Shown one piece after another: positions 8,405 through 22,760 of a stretch of 64,000 nucleotides of DNA. The stretch covers positions 29,062,984 to 29,126,983 of the forward strand of contig NC_092564.1 of assembly GCF_037975245.1 (NCBI RefSeq), in the 5' to 3' direction. Source of the DNA: Apostichopus japonicus (lineage: Eukaryota; Echinodermata; Holothuroidea; Aspidochirotida; Stichopodidae). The notes under the pieces were generated by a model. The model saw only the letters and a program-made list of their open reading frames with translations, searched no databases and was not told the DNA's origin. The stretch's first letter is position 1; the number at the start of each line of letters is the position of its first letter. The position numbers were made by a program, and so were the translations under genes.

Positions 8405-11400
8405 CGGCAGCTGTTGATATAAATCTATGTTCGTTTCTAATACTTAAAGTTCCAGAGATCGTATTAGATCGCGGCAAAAGCAAACTGTGCTGGCCTGGTC
8501 TCGAGCCCGCGATCCAAAATACGTCACGCTCTCGAGGTACAGAGAGCAACCAACCGCGCCACGACAGCAGTTGATATAAATCTTTGTTCGTTTCTAATAC
8601 TTAAAGTTCCAGAGACCGTATAAGATCGCGGCAAAAGCAAACTGCGCTGGCCTGGTCTCGAGCCCGCGATCCAAAATACGTCACGCTCTCGAGGTACAGA
8701 GAGCAACCAACCGCGCCACGACAGCAGTTGATATAAATCTTTGTTCGTTTCTAATACTTAAAGTTCCAGAGACCGTATAAGATCGCGGCAAAAGCAAACT
8801 GCAGTGGCTGGGTCTCGAGCCCAGGATCCAAAATACGTTACGCTCTCGAGGTACAGAGCACAACCATCTGCGCCACGACAGCAGTTGATATAAATCTTTG
8901 TTCGTTTCTAATACTTAAAGTTCCAGAGATCGTAATAGATCGCGGCAAAAGCAAACTGCCCCCACCTGGTCTCGATCCCGCGATCCAAAATGCGTCACGC
9001 TCTCGAGGTACAGAGCACAACCAACCGCGCCACGACAGCAGTTGATATAAACCTTTGTTCGTTTCTTATACTTAAAGTTCCCAGAGACCTTATAGGATCG
9101 CGGCAAAAGCAAACTGCCCCCACCTGGTCTCGAGCCCGCGATCCAAAATACGTCACGCTCTCGAGGTACAGAGCACAACCAACCGCGCCACGACAGCAGT
9201 TGATATAAATCTATGTTCGTTTCTAATACTTAAAGTTCCAGAGACCGTATGAGATCGCGGCAAAAGCAAACTGCGCTGGCCTGGTCTCGATCCCGCGATC
9301 CAAAATACGTCACGCTCTCGAGGTACAGAGCACAACCAACCGCGCCACGACAGCAGTTGATATAAATCTATGTTCGTTTCTAACACTTAAAGTTCCAGAG
9401 ACCGTATTAGATCGCGGCAAAAGCAAACTGCCCCCACCTGGTCTCCAGCCCGCGATCCAAAATACGTCACGCTCTCGAGGTACAGAGCACAACCAACAGT
9501 GCCACGACAGCAGTTGATATAAATCTATGTTCGTTTCTAATACTTAAAGTTCAAGAGACCGTATGAGATCGCGGCAAAAGCAAACTGCCCCCACCTGGTC
9601 TCGAGCCCGCGATCCAAAATACGTCACGCTCTCGAGGTACAGAGCACAACCAACCGCGCCACGACAGCAGTTGATATAAATCTATGTTCGTTTCTAATAC
9701 TTAAAGTTCCAGAGACCGTATTAGATCGCGGCAAAAGCAAACTGCCCCCACCTGGTCTCGAGCCCGCGATCGAAATACGTCACGCTCTCGAGGTACAGAG
9801 CAACCAACCGCGCCACGACAGCAGTTGATATAAATCTATGTTCGTTTCTAATACTTAAAGTTCCCAGAGACCGTATGAGATCGCGGCAAAAGCAAACTGC
9901 CCCCACCTGGTCTCGAGCCCGCGATCCAAAATACGTCACGCTCTCGAGGTACAGAGCAACCAACCGCGCCACGACAGCAGTTGATATAAATCTATGTTCG
10001 TTTCTAATACTTAAAGTTCCCAGAGACCGTATAAGATCGCGGCAAAAGCAAACTGCCCCCACCTGGTCTCGAGCCCGCGATCCAAAATACGTCACGTTCT
10101 CGAGGTACAGAGCAACCAACCGCGCCACGACAGCAGTTGATATAAATCTATGTTCGTTTCTAATACTTAAAGTTCCAGAGACCGTATTAGATCGCGGCAA
10201 AAGCAAACTGCCCCCACCTGGTCTCGAGCCCGCGATCCAAAATACGTCACGCTCTCGAGGTACAGAGCACAACCAACCGCGCCACGACAGCAGTTGATAT
10301 AAATCTATGTTCGTTTCTAATACTTAAAGTTCCCAGAGACCGTATTAGATCGCGGCAAAAGCAAACTGCCCCCACCTGGTCTCGAGCCCGCGATCCAAAA
10401 TACGTCACGCTCTCGAGGTACAGAGCAACCAACCGCGCCACGACAGCAGTTGATATAAATCTATGTTCGTTTCTAATACTTAAAGTTCAAGAGACCGTAT
10501 GAGATCGCGGCAAAAGCAAACTGCCCCCACCTGGTCTCGAGCCCGCGATCCAAAATACGTCACGCTCTCGAGGTACAGAGCAACCAACCGCGCCACGACA
10601 GCAGTTGATATGAATCTATGTTCGTTTCTAATACTTAAAGTTCCAGAGACCGCATAAGATCGCGGCAAAAGCAAACTGCCCCCACCTGGTCTCGAGCCCG
10701 CGATCCAAAATACGTCACGCTCTCGAGGTACAGAGCAACCAACCGCGCCACGACAGCAGTTGATATGAATCTATGTTCGTTTCTAATACTTAAAGTTCCC
10801 AGAGACCGTATTAGATCGCGGCAAAAGCAAACTGCCCCCACCTGGTCTCGATCCCGCGATCCAAAATACGTCACGCTCTCGAGGTACAGAGCAACCAACC
10901 GCGCCACGACAGCAGTTGATATGAATCTATGTTCGTTTCTAATACTTAAAGTTCCCAGAGACCGTATTAGATCGCGGCAAAAGCAAACTGCCCCCACCTG
11001 GTCTCGAGCCCGCGATCCAAAATACGTCACGCTCTCGAGGTACAGAGCAACCAACCGCGCCACGACAGCAGTTGATATGAATCTATGTTCGTTTCTAATA
11101 CTTAAAGTTCCCAGAGACCGTATTAGATCGCGGCAAAAGCAAACTGCCCCCACCTGGTCTCGATCCCGCGATCCAAAATACGTCACGCTCTCGAGGTACA
11201 GAGCAACCAACCGCGCCACGACAGCAGTTGATATAAATCTATGTTCGTTTCTAATACTTAAAGTTCCCAGAGACCGTATGAGATCGCGGCAAAAGCAAAC
11301 TGCCCCCACCTGGTCTCGAGCCCGCGATCCAAAATACGTCACGCTCTCGAGGTACAGAGCAACCAACCGCGCCACGACAGCAGTTGATATAAATCTATGT

Positions 11401-11649
11401 TCGTTTCTAATACTTAAAGTTCCCAGAGACCGTATAAGATCGCGGCAAAAGCAAACTGCCCACACCTGGTCTCGAGCCCGCGATCCAAAATACGTCACGT
11501 TCTCGAGGTACAGAGCAACCAACCGCGCCACGACAGCAGTTGATATAAATCTATGTTCGTTTCTAATACTTAAAGTTCCAGAGACCGTATTAGATCGCGG
11601 CAAAAGCAAACTGCCCCCACCTGGTCTCGAGCCCGCGATCCAAAATACG

Positions 11650-14355
11650 TCACGCTCTCGAGGTACAGAGCACAACCAACCGCGCCACGACAGCAGTTGA
11701 TATAAATCTATGTTCGTTTCTAATACTTAAAGTTCCCAGAGACCGTATTAGATGGCGGCAAAAGCAAACTGCCCCCACCTGGTCTCGAGCCCGCGATCCA
11801 AAATACGTCACGCTCTCGAGGTACAGAGCAACCAACCGCGCCACGACAGCAGTTGATATGAATCTATGTTCGTTTCTAATACTTAAAGTTCCCAGAGACC
11901 GTATTAGATCGCGGCAAAAGCAAACTGCCCCCACCTGGTCTCGAGCCCGCGATCCAAAATACGTCACGCTCTCGAGGTGCAGAGCAACCAACCGCGCCAC
12001 GACAGCAGTTGATATGAATCTATGTTCGTTTCTAATACTTAAAGTTCCCAGAGACCGTATTAGATCGCGGCAAAAGCAAACTGCCCCCACCTGGTCTCGA
12101 TCCCGCGATCCAAAATACGTCACGCTCTCGAGGTACAGAGCAACCAACCGCGCCACGACAGCAGATGATATAAATCTATGTTCGTTTCTAATACTTAAAG
12201 TTCCCAGAGACCGTATGAGATCGCGGCAAAAGCAAACTGCCCCCACCTGGTCTCGAGCCCGCGATCCAAAATACGTCACGCTCTCGAGGTACAGAGCACA
12301 ACCAACCGCGCCACGACAGCAGTTGATATAAATCTATGTTCGTTTCTAATACTTAAAGTTCCCAGAGACCGTATTAGATCGCGGCAAAAGCAAACTGCCC
12401 CCACCTGGTCTCGAGCCCGCGATCCAAAATACGTCACGCTCTCGAGGTACAGAGCAACCAACCGCGCCACGACAGCAGTTGATATAAATCTATGTTCGTT
12501 TCTAATACTTAAAGTTCCAGAGACCGCATAAGATCGCGGCAAAAGCAAACTGCCCCCACCTGGTCTCGAGCCCGCGATCCAAAATACGTCACGCTCTCGA
12601 GGTACAGAGCAACCAACCGCGCCACGACAGCAGTTGATATAAATCTATGTTCGTTTCTAATACTTAAAGTTCCCAGAGACCGTATAAGATCGCGGCAAAA
12701 GCAAACTGCCCACACCTGGTCTCGAGCCCGCGATCCAAAATACGTCACGTTCTCGAGGTACATAGCAACCAACCGCGCCACGACAGCAGTTGATATAAAT
12801 CTATGTTCGTTTCTAATACTTAAAGTTCCAGAGACCGTATTAGATCGCGGCAAAAGCAAACTGCCCCCACCTGGTCTCGAGCCCGCGATCCAAAATACGT
12901 CACGCTCTCGAGGTACAGAGCACAACCAACCGCGCCACGACAGCAGTTGATATAAATCTATGTTCGTTTCTAATACTTAAAGTTCCCAGAGACCGTATTA
13001 GATGGCGGCAAAAGCAAACTGCCCCCACCTGGTCTCGAGCCCGCGATCCAAAATACGTCACGCTCTCGAGGTACAGAGCAACCAACCGCGCCACGACAGC
13101 AGTTGATATGAATCTATGTTCGTTTCTAATACTTAAAGTTCCCAGAGACCGTATTAGATCGCGGCAAAAGCAAACTGCCCCCACCTGGTCTCGAGCCCGC
13201 GATCCAAAATACGTCACGCTCTCGAGGTGCAGAGCAACCAACCGCGCCACGACAGCAGTTGATATGAATCTATGTTCGTTTCTAATACTTAAAGTTCCCA
13301 GAGACCGTATTAGATCGCGGCAAAAGCAAACTGCCCCCACCTGGTCTCGATCCCGCGATCCAAAATACGTCACGCTCTCGAGGTACAGAGCAACCAACCG
13401 CGCCACGACAGCAGATGATATAAATCTATGTTCGTTTCTAATACTTAAAGTTCCCAGAGACCGTATGAGATCGCGGCAAAAGCAAACTGCCCCCACCTGG
13501 TCTCGATCCCGCGATCCAAAATACGTCACGCTCTCGAGGTACAGAGCAACCAACCGCGCCACGACAGCAGTTGATATGAATCTATGTTCGTTTCTAATAC
13601 TTAAAGTTCCCAGAGACCGTATTAGATCGCGGCAAAAGCAAACTGCCCCCACCTGGTCTCGAGCCCGCGATCCAAAATACGTCACGCTCTCGAGGTACAG
13701 AGCAACCAACCGCGCCACGACAGCAGTTGATATGAATCTATGTTCGTTTCTAATACTTAAAGTTCCCAGAGACCGTATTAGATCGCGGCAAAAGCAAACA
13801 GCCCCCACCTGGTCTCGATCCCGCGATCCAAAATACGTCACGCTCTCGAGGTACAGAGCAACCAACCGCGCCACGACAGCAGTTGATATAAATCTATGTT
13901 CGTTTCTAATACTTAAAGTTCCCAGAGACCGTATGAGATCGCGGCAAAAGCAAACTGCCCCCACCTGGTCTCGAGCCCGCGATCCAAAATACGTCACGCT
14001 CTCGAGGTACAGAGCAACCAACCGCGCCACGACAGCAGTTGATATAAATCTATGTTCGTTTCTAATACTTAAAGTTCCCAGAGACCGTATAAGATCGCGG
14101 CAAAAGCAAACTGCCCACACCTGGTCTCGAGCCCGCGATCCAAAATACGTCACGTTCTCGAGGTACAGAGCAACCAACCGCGCCACGACAGCAGTTGATA
14201 TTAATCTATGTTCGTTTCTAATACTTAAAGTTCCAGAGACCGTATTAGATCGCGGCAAAAGCAAACTGCCCCCACCTGGTCTCGAGCCCGCGATCCAAAA
14301 TACGTCACGCTCTCGAGGTACAGAGCACAACCAACCGCGCCACGACAGCAGTTGA
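11650..14355 (-). repeat. Eight-monomer block, partly duplicated in tandem (offset 1250 bp)
   Basis: The ordered marker string from about 11650 recurs at 12900 (offset 1250 bp, eight monomers of mixed length). It includes the GATGGCGG monomer at 11753/13003, the GTGCAGAGC monomer (CGAGGTGCAGAG) at 11968/13218 and the CAGATGATAT monomer at 12163/13413. The second copy then continues through further monomers to 14355. Confidence 0.7.
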
Positions 14356-16900
14356 TATAAATCTATGTTCGTTTCTAATACTTAAAGTTCCCAGAGACCG
14401 TATTAGATGGCGGCAAAAGCAAACTGCCCCCACCTGGTCTCGAGCCCGCGATCCAAAATACGTCACGCTCTCAAGGTACAGAGCAACCAACCGCGCCACG
14501 ACAGCAGTTGATATGAATCTATGTTCGTTTCTAATACTTAAAGTTCCCAGAGACCGTATTAGATCGCGGCAAAAGCAAACTGCCCCACCTGGTCTCGAGC
14601 CCGCGATCCAAAATACGTCACGCTCTCGAGGTGCAGAGCAACCAACCGCGCCACGACAGCAGTTGATATGAATCTATGTTCGTTTCTAATACTTAAAGTT
14701 CCCAGAGACCGTATTAGATCGCGGCAATAGCAAACTGCCCCCACCTGGTCTCGATCCCGCGATCCAAAATACGTCACGCTCTCGAGGTACAGAGCAACCA
14801 ACCGCGCCACGACAGCAGATGATATAAATCTATGTTCGTTTCTAATACTTAAAGTTCCCAGAGACCGTATGAGATCGCGGCAAAAGCAAACTGCCCCCAC
14901 CTGGTCTCGATCCCGCGATCCAAAATACGTCACGCTCTCGAGGTACAGAGCAACCAACCGCGCCACGACAGCAGTTGATATAAATCTATGTTCGTTTCTA
15001 ATACTTAAAGTTCCCAGAGACCGTATTAGATCGCGGCAAAAGCAAACTGCCCCCACCTGGTCTCGAGCCCGCGATCCAAAATACGTCACGCTCTCGAGGT
15101 ACAGAGCAACCAACCGCGCCACGACAGCAGTTGATATAAATCTATGTTCGTTTCTAATACTTAAAGTTCCAGAGACCGCATAAGATCGCGGCAAAAGCAA
15201 ACTGCCCCCACCTGGTCTCGAGCCCGCGATCCAAAATACGTCACGCTCTCGAGGTACAGAGCAACCAACCGCGCCGCGACAGCAGTTGATATGAATCTAT
15301 GTTCGTTTCTAATACTTAAAGTTCCCAGAGACCGTATTAGATCGCGGCAAAAGCAAACTGCCCCACCTGGTCTCGATCCCGCGATCCAAAATACGTCACG
15401 CTCTCGAGGTACAGAGCAACCAACCGCGCCACGACAGCAGTTGATATGAATCTATGTTCGTTTCTAATACTTAAAGTTCCCAGAGACCGTATTAGATCGC
15501 GGCAAAAGCAAACTGCCCCCACCTGGTCTCGATCCCGCGATCCAAAATACGTCACGCTCTCGAGGTACAGAGCAACCAACCGCGCCACGACAGCAGTTGA
15601 TATAAATCTATGTTCGTTTCTAATACTTAAAGTTCCCAGAGACCGTATTAGATCGCAGCAAAAGCAAACTGCCCCCACCTGGTCTCGATCCCGCGATCCA
15701 AAATACGTCACGCTCTCGAGGTACAGAGCACAACCAACCGCGCCACGACAGCAGTTGATATAAATCTATGTTCGTTTCTAATACTTAAAGTTCCCAGAGA
15801 CCGTATTAGATCGCGGCAAAAGCAAACTGCCCCCACCTGGTCTCGAGCCCGCGATCCAAAATACGTCACGCTCTCGAGGTACAGAGCACAACCAACCGCG
15901 CCACGACAGCAGTTGATATGAATCTATGTTCGTTTCTAATACTTAAAGTTCCAAAGACCGTATTAGATCGCGGCAAAAGCAAACTGCCCCCACCTGGTCT
16001 CGAGCCCGCGATCCAAAATACGTCACGCTCTCGAGGTACAGAGCACAACCAACCGCGCCACGACAGCAGTTGATATAAATCTATGTTCGTTTCTAATACT
16101 TAAAGTTCCCAGAGACCGTATTAGATCGCGGCAAAAGCAAACTGCCCCCACCTGGTCTCGAGCCCGCGATCCAAAATACGTCACGCTCTCGAGGTACAGA
16201 GCACAACCAACCGCGCCACGACAGCAGTTGATATAAATCTATGTTCGTTTCTAATACTTAAAGTTCCCAGAGACCGTATGAGATCGCGGCAAAAGCAAAC
16301 TGCCCCCACCTGGTCTCGAGCCCGCGATCCAAAATACGTCACGCTCTCGAGGTACAGAGCAACCAACCGCGCCACGACAGCAGTTGATATAAATCTATGT
16401 TCGTTTCTAATACTTAAAGTTCCCAGAGACCGTATGAGATCGCGGCAAAAGCAAACTGCCCCCACCTGGTCTCGAGCCCGCGATCCAAAATACGTCATGT
16501 TCTCAAGGTACAGAGCAACCAACCGCGCCACGACAGCAGTTGATATAAATCTATGTTCGTTTCTAATACTTAAAGTTCCAGAGACTGCATAAGATCGCGG
16601 CAAAAGCAAACTGCCCCCACCTGGTCTCGAGCCCGCGATCCAAAATACGTCACGCTCTCGAGGTACAGAGCACAACCAACCGCGCCACGACAGCAGTTGA
16701 TATGAATCTATGTTCGTTTCTAATACTTAAAGTTCCCAGAGACCGTATGAGATGGCGGCAAAAGCAAACTGCCCCCACCTGGTCTCGAGCCCGCGATCCA
16801 AAATACGTCACGCTCTCGAGGTACAGAGCAACCAACCGCGCCACGACAGCAGTTGATATAAATCTATGTTCGTTTCTAATACTTAAAGTTCCAGAGACCG
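12276..16900 (-). repeat. 4.6-kb block, copy 1 (pair at 33695-38320)
   Basis: About 30 monomers in the same order and with the same length pattern as 33695-38320, at a constant offset of 21,419 bp. They differ only at scattered single bases (for example ACATAGCAACC at about 12760). Keeping one offset across 4.6 kb means no net monomer gain or loss since the copies separated. Confidence 0.75.
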
Positions 16901-17740
16901 CATAAGATCGCGGCAAAAGCAAACTGCCCACACCTGGTCTCGAGCCCGCGATCCAAAATACGTCACGTTCTCGAGGTACAGAGCAACCAACCGCGCCACG
17001 ACAGCAGTTGATATTAATCTATGTTCGTTTCTAATACTTAAAGTTCCCAGAGACCGTATGAGATCGCGGCAAAAGCAAACTGCCCCCACCTGGTCTCGAT
17101 CCCGCGATCCAAAATACGTCACGCTCTCGAGGTACAGAGCACAACCAACCGCGCCACGACAGCAGTTGATATAAATCTATGTTCGTTTCTAATACTTAAA
17201 GTTCCCAGAGACCGTATTAGATCGCGGCAAAAGCAAACTGCCCCCACCTGGTCTCGAGCCCGCGATCCAAAATACGTCACGCTCTCGAGGTACAGAGCAA
17301 CCAACCGCGCCACGACAGCAGTTGATATAAATCTATGTTCGTTTCTAATACTTAAAGTTCCAGAGACCGCATAAGATCGCGGCAAAAGCAAACTGCCCCC
17401 ACCTGGTCTCGAGCCCGCGATCCAAAATACGTCACGCTCTCGAGGTACAGAGCAACCAACCGCGCCACGACAGCAGTTGATATAAATCTATGTTCGTTTC
17501 TAATACTTAAAGTTCCCAGAGACCGTATAAGATCGCGGCAAAAGCAAACTGCCCACACCTGGTCTCGAGCCCGCGATCCAAAATACGTCACGTTCTCGAG
17601 GTACAGAGCAACCAACCGCGCCACGACAGCAGTTGATATAAATCTATGTTCGTTTCTAATACTTAAAGTTCCCAGAGACCGTATTAGATCGCGGCAAAAG
17701 CAAACTGCCCCCACCTGGTCTCGAGCCCGCGATCCAAAAT
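16181..17740 (-). repeat. Block carrying the CATGTTCTCAAGG marker, copy 1
   Basis: It shares the marker GTCATGTTCTCAAGG (16494) with blocks at offsets 6571 (23065) and 9237 (25731). With the 9237 offset the collinearity extends to about 17700/26940. Three copies of a private two-base change in the same context mark a recent three-fold spread. Confidence 0.7.
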
Positions 17741-18929
17741 ACGTCACGCTCTCGAGGTACAGAGCACAACCAACCGCGCCACGACAGCAGTTGATATAAA
17801 TCTATGTTCGTTTCTAATACTTAAAGTTCCCAGAGACCGTATTAGATGGCGGCAAAAGCAAACTGCCCCCACCTGGTCTCGAGCCCGCGATCCAAAATAC
17901 GTCACGCTCTCGAGGTACAGAGCAACCAACCGCGCCACGACAGCAGTTGATATGAATCTATGTTCGTTTCTAATACTTAAAGTTCCCAGAGACCGTATTA
18001 GATCGCGGCAAAAGCAAACTGCCCCCACCTGGTCTCGATCCCGCGATCCAAAATACGTCACGCTCTCGAGGTGCAGAGCAACCAACCGCGCCACGACAGC
18101 AGTTGATATGAATCTATGTTCGTTTCTAATACTTAAAGTTCCCAGAGACCGTATTAGATCGCGGCAAAAGCAAACTGCCCCCACCTGGTCTCGATCCCGC
18201 GATCCAAAATACGTCACGCTCTCGAGGTACAGAGCAACCAACCGCGCCACGACAGCAGATGATATAAATCTATGTTCGTTTCTAATACTTAAAGTTCCCA
18301 GAGACCGTATGAGATCGCGGCAAAAGCAAACTGCCCCCACCTGGTCTCGATCCCGCGATCCAAAATACGTCACGCTCTCGAGGTACAGAGCACAACCAAC
18401 CGCGCCACGACAGCAGTTGATATGAATCTATGTTCGTTTCTAATACTTAAAGTTCCCAGAGACCGTATGAGATGGCGGCAAAAGCAAACTGCCCCCACCT
18501 GGTCTCGAGCCCGCGATCCAAAATACGTCACGCTCTCGAGGTACAGAGCAACCAACCGCGCCACGACAGCAGTTGATATAAATCTATGTTCGTTTCTAAT
18601 ACTTAAAGTTCCCAGAGACCGTATGAGATGGCGGCAAAAGCAAACTGCCCCCACCTGGTCTCGAGCCCGCGATCCAAAATACGTCACGCTCTCGAGGTAC
18701 AGAGCAACCAACCGCGCCACGACAGCAGTTGATATAAATCTATGTTCGTTTCTAATACTTAAAGTTCCAGAGACCGCATAAGATCGCGGCAAAAGCAAAC
18801 TGCCCACACCTGGTCTCGAGCCCGCGATCCAAAATACGTCACGTTCTCGAGGTACAGAGCAACCAACCGCGCCACGACAGCAGTTGATATTAATCTATGT
18901 TCGTTTCTAATACTTAAAGTTCCCAGAGA

Positions 18930-21880
18930 CCGTATGAGATCGCGGCAAAAGCAAACTGCCCCCACCTGGTCTCGAGCCCGCGATCCAAAATACGTCACGC
19001 TCTCGAGGTACAGAGCAACCAACCGCGCCACGACAGCAGTTGATATAAATCTATGTTCGTTTCTAATACTTAAAGTTCCCAGAGACCGTATAAGATCGCG
19101 GCAAAAGCAAACTGCCCACACCTGGTCTCGAGCCCGCGATCCAAAATACGTCACGTTCTCGAGGTACAGAGCAACCAACCGCGCCACGACAGCAGTTGAT
19201 ATTAATCTATGTTCGTTTCTAATACTTAAAGTTCCAGAGACCGTATTAGATCGCGGCAAAAGCAAACTGCCCCCACCTGGTCTCGAGCCCGCGATCCAAA
19301 ATACGTCACGCTCTCGAGGTACAGAGCACAACCAACCGCGCCACGACAGCAGTTGATATAAATCTATGTTCGTTTCTAATACTTAAAGTTCCCAGAGACC
19401 GTATTAGATGGCGGCAAAAGCAAACTGCCCCCACCTGGTCTCGAGCCCGCGATCCAAAATACGTCACGCTCTCGAGGTACAGAGCAACCAACCGCGCCAC
19501 GACAGCAGTTGATATGAATCTATGTTCGTTTCTAATACTTAAAGTTCCCAGAGACCGTATTAGATCGCGGCAAAAGCAAACTGCCCCACCTGGTCTCGAG
19601 CCCGCGATCCAAAATACGTCACGCTCTCGAGGTGCAGAGCAACCAACCGCGCCACGACAGCAGTTGATATGAATCTATGTTCGTTTCTAATACTTAAAGT
19701 TCCCAGAGACCGTATTAGATCGCGGCAAAAGCAAACTGCCCCCACCTGGTCTCGATCCCGCGATCCAAAATACGTCACGCTCTCGAGGTACAGAGCAACC
19801 AACCGCGCCACGACAGCAGATGATATAAATCTATGTTCGTTTCTAATACTTAAAGTTCCCAGAGACCGTATGAGATCGCGGCAAAAGCAAACTGCCCCCA
19901 CCTGGTCTCGATCCCGCGATCCAAAATACGTCACGCTCTCGAGGTACAGAGCAACCAACCGCGCCACGACAGCAGTTGATATAAATCTATGTTCGTTTCT
20001 AATACTTAAAGTTCCAGAGACCGCATAAGATCGCGGCAAAAGCAAACTGCCCCCACCTGGTCTCGAGCCCGCGATCCAAAATACGTCACGCTCTCGAGGT
20101 ACAGAGCAATCAACCGCGCCACGACAGCAGTTGATATGAATCTATGTTCGTTTCTAATACTTAAAGTTCCCAGAGACCGTATTAGATCGCGGCAAAAGCA
20201 AACTGCCCCACCTGGTCTCGATCCCGCGATCCAAAATACGTCACGCTCTCGAGGTACAGAGCAACCAACCGCGCCACGACAGCAGTTGATATGAATCTAT
20301 GTTCGTTTCTAATACTTAAAGTTCCCAGAGACCGTATTAGATCGCGGCAAAAGCAAACTGCCCCCACCTGGTCTCGATCCCGCGATCCAAAATACGTCAC
20401 GCTCTCGAGGTACAGAGCAACCAACCGCGCCACGACAGCAGTTGATATAAATCTATGTTCGTTTCTAATACTTAAAGTTCCCAGAGACCGTATTAGATCG
20501 CGGCAAAAGCAAACAGCCCCCACCTGGTCTCGATCCCGCGATCCAAAATACGTCACGCTCTCGAGGTACAGAGCACAACCAACCGCGCCACGACAGCAGT
20601 TGATATAAATCTATGTTCGTTTCTAATACTTAAAGTTCCCAGAGACCGTATTAGATCGCGGCAAAAGCAAACTGCCCCCACCTGGTCTCGAGCCCGCGAT
20701 CCAAAATACGTCACGCTCTCGAGGTACAGAGCACAACCAACCGCGCCACGACAGCAGTTGATATAAATCTATGTTCGTTTCTAATACTTAAAGTTCCAAA
20801 GACCGTATTAGATCGCGGCAAAAGCAAACTGCCCCCACCTGGTCTCGAGCCCGCGATCCAAAATACGTCACGCTCTCGAGGTACAGAGCACAACCAACCG
20901 CGCCACGACAGCAGTTGATATAAATCTATGTTCGTTTCTAATACTTAAAGTTCCCAGAGACCGTATTAGATCGCGGCAAAAGCAAACTGCCCCCACCTGG
21001 TCTCGAGCCCGCGATCCAAAATACGTCACGCTCTCGAGGTACAGAGCACAACCAACCGCGCCACGACAGCAGTTGATATAAATCTATGTTCGTTTCTAAT
21101 ACTTAAAGTTCCCAGAGACCGTATGAGATCGCGGCAAAAGCAAACTGCCCCCACCTGGTCTCGAGCCCGCGATCCAAAATACGTCACGCTCTCGAGGTAC
21201 AGAGCAACCAACCGCGCCACGACAGCAGTTGATATAAATCTATGTTCGTTTCTAATACTTAAAGTTCCCAGAGACCGTATGAGATCGCGGCAAAAGCAAA
21301 CTGCCCCCACCTGGTCTCGAGCCCGCGATCCAAAATACGTCACGTTCTCGAGGTACAGAGCAACCAACCGCGCCACGACAGCAGTTGATATAAATCTATG
21401 TTCGTTTCTAATACTTAAAGTTCCAGAGACTGCATAAGATCGCGGCAAAAGCAAACTGCCCCCACCTGGTCTCGAGCCCGCGATCCAAAATACGTCACGC
21501 TCTCGAGGTACAGAGCACAACCAACCGCGCCACGACAGCAGTTGATATGAATCTATGTTCGTTTCTAATACTTAAAGTTCCCAGAGACCGTATTAGATGG
21601 CGGCAAAAGCAAACTGCCCCCACCTGGTCTCGAGCCCGCGATCCAAAATACGTCACGCTCTCGAGGTACAGAGCAACCAACCGCGCCACGACAGCAGTTG
21701 ATATAAATCTATGTTCGTTTCTAATACTTAAAGTTCCAGAGACCGTATAAGATCGCGGCAAAAGCAAACTGCCCCCACCTGGTCTCGAGCCCGCGATCCA
21801 AAATACGTCACGCTCTCGAGGTACAGAGCAACCAACCGCGCCACGACAGCAGTTGATATGAATCTATGTTCGTTTCTAAT
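18930..21880 (-). repeat. 2.9-kb block, copy 1 (pair at 27850-30810)
   Basis: Ordered monomers and lengths are collinear with 27850-30810 at a constant offset of 8922 bp. This includes the monomer with the four-C run (about 19581/28503), the GTGCAGAG monomer and the CCAAAGACC monomer. Confidence 0.7.
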
Positions 21881-22121
21881 ACTTAAAGTTCCCAGAGACC
21901 GTATTAGATCGCGGCAAAAGCAAACTGCCCCCACCTGGTCTCGAGCCCGCGATCCAAAATACGTCACGCTCTCGAGGTACAGAGCACAACCAACCGCGCC
22001 ACGACAGCAGTTGATATAAATCTATGTTCGTTTCTAATACTTAAAGTTCCCAGAGACCGTATTAGATCGCGGCAAAAGCAAACTGCCCCCACCTGGTCTC
22101 GAGCCCGCGATCCAAAATACG

Positions 22122-22760
22122 TCACGCTCTCGAGGTACAGAGCAAAACCAACCGCGCCACGACAGCAGTTGATATAAATCTATGTTCGTTTCTAATACTT
22201 AAAGTTCCAAAGACCGTATTAGATCGCGGCAAAAGCAAACTGCCCCCACCTGGTCTCGAGCCCGCGATCCAAAATACGTCACGCTCTCGAGGTACAGAGC
22301 ACAACCAACCGCGCCACGACAGCAGTTGATATAAATCTATGTTCGTTTCTAATACTTAAAGTTCCCAGAGACCGTATTAGATCGCGGCAAAAGCAAACTG
22401 CCCCCACCTGGTCTCGAGCCCGCGATCCAAAATACGTCACGCTCTCGAGGTACAGAGCACAACCAACCGCGCCACGACAGCAGTTGATATAAATCTATGT
22501 TCGTTTCTAATACTTAAAGTTCCAAAGACCGTATTAGATCGCGGCAAAAGCAAACTGCCCCCACCTGGTCTCGAGCCCGCGATCCAAAATACGTCACGCT
22601 CTCGAGGTACAGAGCACAACCAACCGCGCCACGACAGCAGTTGATATAAATCTATGTTCGTTTCTAATACTTAAAGTTCCCAGAGACCGTATTAGATCGC
22701 GGCAAAAGCAAACTGCCCCCACCTGGTCTCGAGCCCGCGATCCAAAATACGTCACGCTCT
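22122..22760 (-). repeat. Alternating dimer, 315 bp (157 + 158)
   Basis: Monomers ending CCAAAGACC (157 bp) alternate with CCCAGAGACC monomers (158 bp), and frames recur at 22122, 22437 and 22752. The same dimer pattern is present at 24788-25418, offset 2666. Confidence 0.65.

Larger units (their letters stand above)
8310..8466 (-). repeat. First satellite monomer (157 bp), the most tRNA-like copy
   Basis: It runs from the first GATCGCGG to the next one at 8467. It differs from the array consensus at several places where it looks closer to a tRNA: the A-box is TGGCGCAGTTGG rather than TGGCGCGGTTGG, and the 5' flank reads CAGCTGCCG rather than CTGCTGTCG. It has CCGAGTATCC where the array has CCCGCGATCC, so the 8-bp inverted repeat of other monomers is absent. 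It is either the founder-like edge copy or the oldest, most drifted one. It is preceded by a 16-bp partial unit (8294-8309). Confidence 0.8.
8294..9770 (-). repeat. Divergent left-edge zone of the satellite
   Basis: About nine monomers of 157-158 bp, with many private changes. These include GCGCTGGCC or GCAGTGGCTGG in place of the CCCCCACC run, TCTTTGTTCG in place of TCTATGTTCG, GAGAGCAACC or GAGCACAACC, and altered A-boxes at about 8863-8874 (TGGCGCAGATGG) and 9490-9502 (TGGCACTGTTGG). Greater divergence at the rim than in the centre is the usual outcome of unequal exchange in a satellite. Confidence 0.75.

Noticed and set aside
8413-8425. Upstream TATA box (GATTTATATCAAC on the minus strand) for Pol III
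   Set aside because: It is only about 12 bp upstream of the A-box, too close for an upstream TATA element of a type 2 Pol III gene.
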